This document shows, piece by piece, positions 58,540 to 64,000 of a stretch of DNA of 64,000 nt. Source of the stretch: Mesorhizobium muleiense (GTDB taxonomy: Bacteria; Pseudomonadota; Alphaproteobacteria; Rhizobiales; Rhizobiaceae). The translations under genes and the position numbers were made by a program. Location of the stretch: positions 104,890 to 168,889 of the forward strand of contig NZ_FNEE01000010.1 in NCBI RefSeq assembly GCF_900099905.1, read 5' to 3'. Below the pieces are notes generated by a model. It did no database searches. It was not told the origin of the DNA and saw only the letters and a program-made list of their open reading frames with translations. The first letter of the stretch is position 1. Each line of letters begins with the position of its first letter.

Positions 58540-59418
58540 TCAGGATCCGACCTGTCCCGCTTCCCAGCCAAGGATGGCGCGTTTGCGCGTCAGGCCCCAG
58601 TGGTAGCCTGTGAGCGCGCCGGACTTGCCGAGAGCCCGGTGGCATGGCACCACGAAGGACATCGGATTGGCGCCAACCGCGGCACCCACCGCCCGGCTGG
58701 CGCTCGGTGCGCCGATGCCGGCAGCGATCGAGGAATAGGTGCAGGCCTTGCCCATCGGGATGCGCAGCAGGGCTTCCCAGACGCGGACCTGGAAGTCGGT
58801 GCCGATCAAGACGACGCGCAGCGGCTGGTCGGCGCGCCACAGCGCCGGATCGAAGATGCGCGCCGCATAGGGCGCCGTCGCGGCCATGTCCTCGACATAG
58901 TTTGCGTTCGGCCAGCGGCCGGACATGTCGGCAAAGGCTGCGCGCTCGTCGCCGGCATCGCTGAAGGCGAGGCCGGCAAGCCCACGATCTGTGACCATGA
59001 TCAGGGCGATGCCGAAAGGCGAGATATGATAGCCGTAGCGGATCGTCAGCCCGGCGCCGCGCGTCTTGTAGTCGCCCGGCGACATCGCCTCGTGGGTGAC
59101 GAAAAGGTCGTGCAACCGGCCGGGGCCTGACATGCCGACCTCGAAAGAAGCCTCGAGCAGCGGCATGCCGGAATCGAGCAGTTTGCGCGCATGGTCGAGC
59201 GTGACCGCCTGCAGAAACGCCTTGGGCGACAGGCCGGCCCAGCGAGTGAAGAGCTTCTGCAACCCGGTCGGCGTCTCGCCGACTTCCTCCGCCAATATTT
59301 CGAGCGACGGCTGGTCACGATAGTCAAGGCTGATCTTCTCGATCGCGCGCCGAACAACTTCGTAGTCACCGCCTTCGGGTGTGATGTCTTTCTTCAGAAT
59401 AGCTGTCTGTGCGTTCAT
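58540..59418 (-). CDS. ada: Ada-type methylated-DNA--protein-cysteine methyltransferase with AraC domain
   Basis: A 292-residue fusion of an AraC-like helix-turn-helix (about residues 25-115, LEILAEEVGETPTGLQKLFT, GLSPKAFLQAVTLDHARKLL) and an alkyltransferase domain with the acceptor Cys in VVPCHRALGKSG. It removes alkyl groups from O6-guanine. The N-terminal Ada zinc domain with its Cys4 methylphosphotriester site is absent, so sensing as in E. coli Ada is unlikely. The ATG at 59418 has AAGGAG eight bases upstream. Confidence 0.9.
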   Translation of the reverse strand: MNAQTAILKKDITPEGGDYEVVRRAIEKISLDYRDQPSLEILAEEVGETPTGLQKLFTRWAGLSPKAFLQAVTLDHARKLLDSGMPLLEASFEVGMSGPGRLHDLFVTHEAMSPGDYKTRGAGLTIRYGYHISPFGIALIMVTDRGLAGLAFSDAGDERAAFADMSGRWPNANYVEDMAATAPYAARIFDPALWRADQPLRVVLIGTDFQVRVWEALLRIPMGKACTYSSIAAGIGAPSASRAVGAAVGANPMSFVVPCHRALGKSGALTGYHWGLTRKRAILGWEAGQVGS

Positions 59419-59531
59419 CGGGCCATCTCCTTGATCGTGAATATCGTCCTTCGCGGCTCCGATCACCACCCGAAACTTGCCTTCTCGTCATGTGCATCCA
59501 GATAGATTTGGCTTCGAGCAAGGAGCCGACG

Positions 59532-59570
59532 ATGGCTGGCGAAAACGTGCATCCCACCAAGGAGAAGTAG
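59532..59570 (+). pseudogene. Broken short frame with good ribosome site
   Basis: AAGGAG six bases before an ATG opens MAGENVHPTKEK and then TAG (59568-59570). If the TAG is read through, TLPIAVYGKAPQNRFANEAV follows, faintly recalling the N-terminus of leucine carboxyl methyltransferase-like proteins (LYGKALDSR). It may be a decayed gene start. It is too short for a firm claim. Confidence 0.25.
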
Positions 59571-59639
59571 ACGCTGCCGATTGCCGTTTATGGCAAGGCA
59601 CCGCAGAACCGGTTCGCGAACGAGGCGGTTCGCTCACAT

Positions 59640-60134
59640 TCAGCGCGCTTTCGCGGTCGCCAGGGCGCGCGAAAAGGCTGACGCAAAGCTCTCGCGGTCA
59701 TCGGGATTGAGGAAGCCGCCGATCGGCACATTCTGGCCTTGTGCTTCCACCGCCATCCTGGTGATGCCGATTTCGGCGTGGCGGGCGACCGAAAAACGCG
59801 CCCAGAACGGATTGAAGCGATGGGCTTCCGATTTGCCTGATGGCGCGGTCTTGCGGATGTCGAGGCTGGTGCGCGAGACCGACACCTCCTCACGGGCGCG
59901 GGCGGCACGATAATTGGCGCGAAAGGCGATGTAGACGGCGATGACGTCGAGACCCAGGAAGCCGAACACCGGCCAGGCGCCGCGCGACAGGAAAAACGCT
60001 CCGGTGACCAACGAGCCGAACAGCAGAGCGCCCATCAGGATGGCAAAGCCGGTTTTGCCCAGCGACCGATGCGGTATCAGCAACGCCTGGAAGAATGGCT
60101 CGTCGGCCTGAAATGAGGCGTTTGTGTCGCTCAT
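59640..60134 (-). CDS. DUF2244 membrane protein
   Basis: A 164-residue protein with two membrane helices (about 30-50 and 53-70) and a C-terminal soluble domain carrying FNPFWARFSVARHAEIGITR, the family signature of DUF2244, common in alphaproteobacteria. The function is unknown; a link to respiratory or redox proteins is sometimes suggested but not shown. Its start is divergent from nth, 22 bases apart, so their promoters overlap. Confidence 0.87.
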   Translation of the reverse strand: MSDTNASFQADEPFFQALLIPHRSLGKTGFAILMGALLFGSLVTGAFFLSRGAWPVFGFLGLDVIAVYIAFRANYRAARAREEVSVSRTSLDIRKTAPSGKSEAHRFNPFWARFSVARHAEIGITRMAVEAQGQNVPIGGFLNPDDRESFASAFSRALATAKAR

Positions 60135-60156
60135 GCCGGGATATTATAGGAAGGGG

Positions 60157-60960
60157 ATGACGAGGCCCAAGTCCAAAAATTCCTCTACACCCAAAAATGA
60201 ACTGCTCCCCGGCCGACGCGACGGTGCGAACGCCAAACCGCGTGCCCGGCCGGTGCGGTCCGATTCGCGCTACAGCCCGGCCGAAGTGCACGAGATTTTC
60301 CGACGCTTTTCCGTTCAGCGGCCCGAGCCGAAGGGCGAGCTCGAACACATCAACGCCTTCACGCTGCTGGTGGCGGTGGTGCTTTCGGCACAGGCGACCG
60401 ATGTCGGGGTCAACAAGGCGACGCGGGCGCTTTTCAAGGTCGCCGACACGCCGCAAAAGATGTTGGCTCTCGGCGAAGCCAAGGTAGGCGACTATATCCG
60501 CACCGTTGGGCTCTGGCGCAACAAGGCCAAGAACGTCATCGCGCTGTCGGAGGCGCTGATCCGCTACTATGGCGGCGAAGTGCCCGACGACCGCGACCAA
60601 CTGATCAAGCTGCCGGGCGTCGGGCGCAAGACCGCCAATGTCGTGCTCAACATGGCCTTCGGCCAGCACACCATGGCCGTCGACACGCATATCTTTCGCA
60701 TAGGCAACCGGCTGCGGCTGGCGCCCGGCAAGACGCCGGAACAGGTCGAGCAGGGGCTGTTGAGGATCATTCCGGACGAATACATGCGCCATGCGCATCA
60801 CTGGCTGATCCTGCATGGCCGCTATGTCTGCAAGGCGCGCAAACCGGATTGCCCGGTCTGTGTCATCGCTGACATCTGCAAGGCCGAGGAGAAGACGAAT
60901 GATGTTCCGGCGCCGCTGGTCGAAATTGCGCCGCTCGAACCCGTAGGCGAAATTCAGTAG
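60157..60960 (+). CDS. nth: Endonuclease III
   Basis: A 267-residue DNA glycosylase/AP lyase with a helix-hairpin-helix (LPGVGRKTANVVLNMAFG, catalytic Lys), the catalytic Asp in AVDTHIFRIGNR and the 4Fe-4S cysteine set CKARKPDCPVCVIADIC. About 45 extra residues precede the usual start, basic and Ser/Pro-rich. The ATG at 60157 has AGGAAGGGG upstream and is preferred over one 33 bases earlier. It repairs oxidised pyrimidines. It overlaps the next, convergent gene by seven bases. Confidence 0.95.
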   Translation: MTRPKSKNSSTPKNELLPGRRDGANAKPRARPVRSDSRYSPAEVHEIFRRFSVQRPEPKGELEHINAFTLLVAVVLSAQATDVGVNKATRALFKVADTPQKMLALGEAKVGDYIRTVGLWRNKAKNVIALSEALIRYYGGEVPDDRDQLIKLPGVGRKTANVVLNMAFGQHTMAVDTHIFRIGNRLRLAPGKTPEQVEQGLLRIIPDEYMRHAHHWLILHGRYVCKARKPDCPVCVIADICKAEEKTNDVPAPLVEIAPLEPVGEIQ

Positions 60961-61409
60961 CCGTAGCCGCGCGCCATCGCCGCGGCGAAGACCGGGATCA
61001 GCAGGAAGATCAAGGCTTCGGCGCGGACATAAGTTCGAACGGATGCAAGTTGTGCCGCCGGCACTTGAAAGCCGGGGCTGGCCGAGGCCTGCCTGCTCCA
61101 GGACGCAAAGCGGACCGTCGGGATGATCGACAGCAGCCCGACTGTGACGAAGGCCGCCATCTTTGCCCAGAATACCCAGTTGTAGACGTAGAATTCCCAA
61201 CCTTTCAGGCCGTAGATGACGCGTCCGATGCCGACAACGATGATCAGCATGGCGATGATGCCGTAATGGCGATCGATGCCGACAAGCCGCCGAATCGTCG
61301 CGGCGGGCAGATCGCCGCGGATCAGGACAAATTCGGCGCCGATGATGCCGGCCAGTGAAAACACCAGCAGATGATGAAAGATGGCAAGCAGAAGATCGGT
61401 GGTATCCAT
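60954..61409 (-). CDS. DUF2214 membrane protein
   Basis: A 151-residue protein with four membrane segments and an early conserved HH (LLAIFHHLLVFSLAGIIGAE) plus GIDRHYGIIAMLIIVVGIGR, fitting DUF2214. Conserved His residues within helices may bind heme or metal, but this is not established. Its 3-prime end overlaps nth by seven bases on the other strand. Confidence 0.85.
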   Translation of the reverse strand: MDTTDLLLAIFHHLLVFSLAGIIGAEFVLIRGDLPAATIRRLVGIDRHYGIIAMLIIVVGIGRVIYGLKGWEFYVYNWVFWAKMAAFVTVGLLSIIPTVRFASWSRQASASPGFQVPAAQLASVRTYVRAEALIFLLIPVFAAAMARGYGY

Positions 61410-61549
61410 GCCCTTTTCCCTCCGTCGGACGGCACAGCGGACGCTGAATCAGTTCATGCGAAGGGTAGCATCGTTCGGCAAGATTCCCATGCCGGAGCTG
61501 GAGTTCGCGACTACGTTGACGCCAAATCCTGACAGCCTAAATTTTGACG

Positions 61550-61780
61550 ATGACCAGACTGAAACGCGCCTTGAACCCGATGCCGGACTACATTCGAACC
61601 GCTTTGACAAAGCAGGGTTTGATGGCGGCCTATGATGACAGACCGGATTATCAGAAGAACGACTATCTCGGCTGGATCGCTCGTGCCAAACGCCCCGAGA
61701 CAAGACACAAGCGGCTCGACCAGATGCTGGACGAATTGAAGCGTGGAGGCGTCTACATGAACATGCCCTGGCGCGGCTGA
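61550..61780 (+). CDS. YdeI/OmpD-associated (bacteriocin-protection) family short protein
   Basis: A 76-residue protein starting MTRLKRALNPMPDYIRTALT, with YDDRPDYQKNDYLGWIARAK and RHKRLDQMLDELKRGGVYMN. It matches the C-terminal part of the YdeI/OmpD-associated family; the longer N-terminal domain found in some members is absent. The role is unclear. A TTG six bases upstream is an alternative start. Confidence 0.8.
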   Translation: MTRLKRALNPMPDYIRTALTKQGLMAAYDDRPDYQKNDYLGWIARAKRPETRHKRLDQMLDELKRGGVYMNMPWRG

Positions 61781-61981
61781 AACCGCGCTTTTCGGGTCAC
61801 AGTTTCCCGCGGTCGAAGCGCCTCGACCTCGTTTCTCGCGCTGGAGGATGATCTGCGCTGTCCTGGCTCTTGTTGGACATTTGGGCGACATGCATGAGGC
61901 ACCGGCAAAGAAACACTTTGAATTTGCGCATGATCGTTTCGGAGGAGGTTTTTCGGCGATCATGCGTGGCGGGGCAGAGTT

Positions 61982-62521
61982 ATGGGAAATCCAGGAGCAG
62001 CCAGTGCACCGGTCATCGAGACGAAGCGAACCATCTTGCGGCCACACCAGCTCGATGATTTCGATACCTATGTCGCCATGTGGGCCGATCCGGACGTCAC
62101 CCGCTTCATCGGCGGCAAGCCGCGCACGCGCGAGGAAAGCTGGATGCGCTTCCTGCGTCATGCCGGCCTGTGGTCGCTGCTGGGCTACGGCTTCTGGGCG
62201 ATCGAGGACAAGGCATCCGGCCGCTTCATCGGCGAGGCCGGTTTCCACGATCTGAAGCGCGACATGGTGCCGTCGATCGAAGGCGTTCCGGAAGCCGGTT
62301 GGGCGCTGGCCCCGGGCGCACATGGCCAAGGGTTCGCCAGCGAAGTCGTCGGACGGGCTCTCGCCTGGGGCGACGAGGCATTCGGGCGTGCAAGGACTGT
62401 CTGCATCATCGATCCGGAAAACTCCGCTTCGCTGAGCGTCGCGGCCAAATGCGGCTACAGCGAAGTGTTGCGGACCACCTATCACGACAATGCGACGATC
62501 CTGCTGGAACGGCAGCCCTAG
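61982..62521 (+). CDS. GNAT-family N-acetyltransferase (RimJ/RimL type)
   Basis: A 179-residue acetyltransferase beginning with KRTILRPHQLDDFDTYVAMW, then GEAGFHDLKRD and the acetyl-CoA site AHGQGFASEVVGRALAWG, ending with IDPENSASLSVAAKCGYSEV. This is the RimJ/RimL-like group that acetylates N-terminal or side-chain amines. The substrate is unknown. The codons before about residue 13 are less certain. Confidence 0.88.
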   Translation: MGNPGAASAPVIETKRTILRPHQLDDFDTYVAMWADPDVTRFIGGKPRTREESWMRFLRHAGLWSLLGYGFWAIEDKASGRFIGEAGFHDLKRDMVPSIEGVPEAGWALAPGAHGQGFASEVVGRALAWGDEAFGRARTVCIIDPENSASLSVAAKCGYSEVLRTTYHDNATILLERQP

Positions 62522-62566
62522 CGGTTGCGGCCTGGCATCCTGTGGTTCTGGTCGAATCGAGGCTTT

Positions 62567-63352
62567 CTAGGCCTGCCGCTTCAGCACCGGGCCTTCCGCT
62601 TCGGCCTTTAGGGCCGCCTGTTCGAGCATCGAGGCGTCTTCGCCGAAAGCGCGGGTGGCGCGCGCGGCCGCCTCGATCAGCGGATTTTTCATGCGCTGCA
62701 GAAAGGCCGCGTCGACGCGCGTGCTCGGGCCGGACAGCGTCAACGCACCGAGCAGGATGTGCCCCGGCCCGAACACTGGTGCCGAGACGCCCGCCGTCTC
62801 GGGGTCGCGATCGCCGACCGACAAACAATGGTAGGTTTTGCGGATCGTCTCGTATGGTTCGCCCTGCTGACCGGAAAACGCCGCAAGCACGCGGCCGCCT
62901 GTGCCGGCCAGCAGGGGCAGCACGTCGCCTTCCCGGATGGTGTAGCGGATGGGATGCTTGGACTCGACGCGGTAAAGACAAGTGCGCACGTCGCCCGAAC
63001 GGACATAGAAAGCGACGCTTTCCCAGCTTCGCTCGGCCAGATCGCGCATGATCGGCAGCAGGATGTCGATCGCCACCACCGAACGCTGGTATAGGGCGCC
63101 CAGCCGAAAGGTGGCAGGGCCGACACGGTAGCGGCCGTCGTCGAGACGCTCCAGCAATTGCCCGCGCAGCAACGAGTTCGCCAGCCTCAGGATCGTGCTC
63201 TTGTAGAGGCCGGTGCGCGCCGCGATTTCGGCCAGGCTGAGCGAACGGTCGGCAGCAGCGAAAGCATCGAGGATGGCGATGGCTCGGTCGAGCGCGGCAA
63301 CGCCGTTGGTCGACGCAGGCTTGGATTGTGTTACGGTTGTCCGCTTGACCAC
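62567..63352 (-). CDS. IclR-family transcriptional regulator
   Basis: A 261-residue regulator with an N-terminal winged helix (ALDRAIAILDAFAAADRSLS, LAEIAARTGLYKSTILRLAN) and a C-terminal IclR effector domain. A GTG at 63352 is taken as start; a TTG at 63394 is possible. It is divergent from the TctC-type gene at 63545, with several GGACAG half-sites between, and probably controls that tricarboxylate-type transporter in response to an aromatic or organic acid. Confidence 0.88.
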   Translation of the reverse strand: MVKRTTVTQSKPASTNGVAALDRAIAILDAFAAADRSLSLAEIAARTGLYKSTILRLANSLLRGQLLERLDDGRYRVGPATFRLGALYQRSVVAIDILLPIMRDLAERSWESVAFYVRSGDVRTCLYRVESKHPIRYTIREGDVLPLLAGTGGRVLAAFSGQQGEPYETIRKTYHCLSVGDRDPETAGVSAPVFGPGHILLGALTLSGPSTRVDAAFLQRMKNPLIEAAARATRAFGEDASMLEQAALKAEAEGPVLKRQA

Positions 63353-63370
63353 GTCGTTCCGTTCCCAGTT

Positions 63371-63449
63371 GGACAGAAGGGCCGATCGGAACAATCGTGC
63401 CGCATCCGGACAGTTCTGTCCAGCAGAATGCCATTCCGGTTGACAGAAC
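63371..63449. promoter_or_regulatory. IclR operator candidates and promoter before the TctC-type gene
   Basis: GGACAGAAGG (63371-63380), GGACAG-TT-CTGTCC (63408-63421) and GACAGAAC (63442-63449), the last paired with GTTCTGTC at 63413-63420. TTGACA (63440-63445), 18 bases and ATGAAT may be the promoter of the downstream gene. Confidence 0.5.
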
Positions 63450-63544
63450 GATGCAAAGACTGCATGAATTTTTGTCGAGCGGGTCTGAATTCAGGCTACG
63501 TTGCTGGCAGGCACCGGAGGAGGTGTCGTGATTGGAGGAACCCC

Positions 63545-64000
63545 ATGCTGAACAGACGCAGATTTTTAACGAGCACCGCCGCTGCCGGCGCCGCCGGTTT
63601 CGCAGCGTTGCATCTCTCGCCCGCTTTCGCGCAGGACGCACCGCAGATCCAGATCTTTGTGCCGGCAGCGCCCGGCGGCGGCTGGGACCAGACGGCGCGC
63701 ACGATGGACCAGGTGCTGCGCAGTGAGAAGCTGATCTCCGGTTCGCAGATCACCAATGTCGGCGGCGCCGGCGGCACAGTCGGCCTGCCGCAATTCATCA
63801 GCCAGTGGAACGGCAAGGGCAATTCGCTGATGGTTGCCGGCATGGTCATGGTTGGCGCCATCATCGCCAACAAATCGGCCAACAATCTCACCGAGGTCAC
63901 GCCGATCGCCCGCCTCACCGGCGAATTCGAGGCGCTGGTGGTGCCTGCGGCCTCGCCGTTCAAGACAGCAGCGGATTTCGTCGCCGCCCTCAAGGCCGAT
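63545..64000 (+). CDS. Tripartite tricarboxylate transporter substrate-binding protein (partial)
   Basis: The first 152 codons of a TctC/Bug-type binding protein; the gene continues past the right edge. A twin-arginine signal peptide (NRRRFLTSTAAAGAAGFAAL, cut near AFAQ-DAP) precedes IQIFVPAAPGGGWDQTART, the typical TctC first strand with the substrate-binding loop, and VGGAGGTVGLPQF. Such proteins deliver citrate or other carboxylates to TctA/TctB permeases, which would be expected next. It is divergent from the IclR regulator. Confidence 0.9.
   Translation, partial: MLNRRRFLTSTAAAGAAGFAALHLSPAFAQDAPQIQIFVPAAPGGGWDQTARTMDQVLRSEKLISGSQITNVGGAGGTVGLPQFISQWNGKGNSLMVAGMVMVGAIIANKSANNLTEVTPIARLTGEFEALVVPAASPFKTAADFVAALKAD

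Overview
The window reads as chromosomal DNA of an alphaproteobacterium of the order Rhizobiales, most probably Mesorhizobium or a close relative (an inference from gene content and order; no marker RNA gene is present). Supporting points are the cysG-DUF2849-cysI-cysH-DUF934 sulfur operon, the lptC-lptA-lptB-rpoN-hpf-ptsN cluster, ornithine-lipid olsB, DUF1150 beside hsp20, sppA-ihfB-lapA, high-GC codon use, and a small-RNA-like locus between polA and an M20 dipeptidase gene, where Sinorhizobium carries abcR1/abcR2.

Layout. 1-5298 looks like an accessory segment: it opens with a 155-bp truncated copy of the lacI gene that lies intact at 5299-6342, then carries small redox and detoxification genes (DUF1772 membrane protein, ABM-type monooxygenase, MarR, LysR, VOC, NTF2-like, NAD(P)-binding protein) mixed with broken genes. 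5299-12991 is a LacI-controlled carbohydrate ABC importer operon (binding protein, two permeases, ATPase) with a sugar isomerase/epimerase and a Gfo/Idh dehydrogenase. It is followed by a YghZ-type aldo-keto reductase, a Zur-like Fur protein, polA, the sRNA candidate, an M20 dipeptidase and RNase D. 20441-27827 holds small stress and membrane proteins, a class A penicillin-binding protein, an SDR, a YbaL/Kef-type antiporter and a host-attachment-family protein. 28267-33175 is the assimilatory sulfite/APS reduction operon.

33313-46287 is mixed housekeeping: DJ-1/PfpI protein, fatty acid desaturase, grpE, TRIC channel, olsB, a hybrid histidine kinase, an AcuI-like reductase, lspA, two RNA methyltransferase candidates, a second DUF1772 protein, an ornithine cyclodeaminase-like protein and LapA. 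46369-54167 is the envelope and nitrogen-control block: ihfB, sppA, lptCAB, rpoN, hpf, ptsN, DUF1150, hsp20. The right end holds a nucleoside hydrolase, LysE exporter, amidase, ribokinase, Ada-type alkyltransferase, nth, several small DUF proteins, an IclR regulator and the first part of a TctC-type binding protein that runs off the window.

The most interesting non-coding signals are: paired operators in front of marR and lacI; a three-hairpin, C-rich-loop RNA candidate at about 18026-18173; a 23-bp minisatellite that looks copied from the last codons of hpf; a dispersed element with GGAGTAGG tandem arms in inverted orientation; and several palindromic intergenic repeats. No CRISPR array, tRNA, rRNA, intact insertion sequence or prophage was seen.
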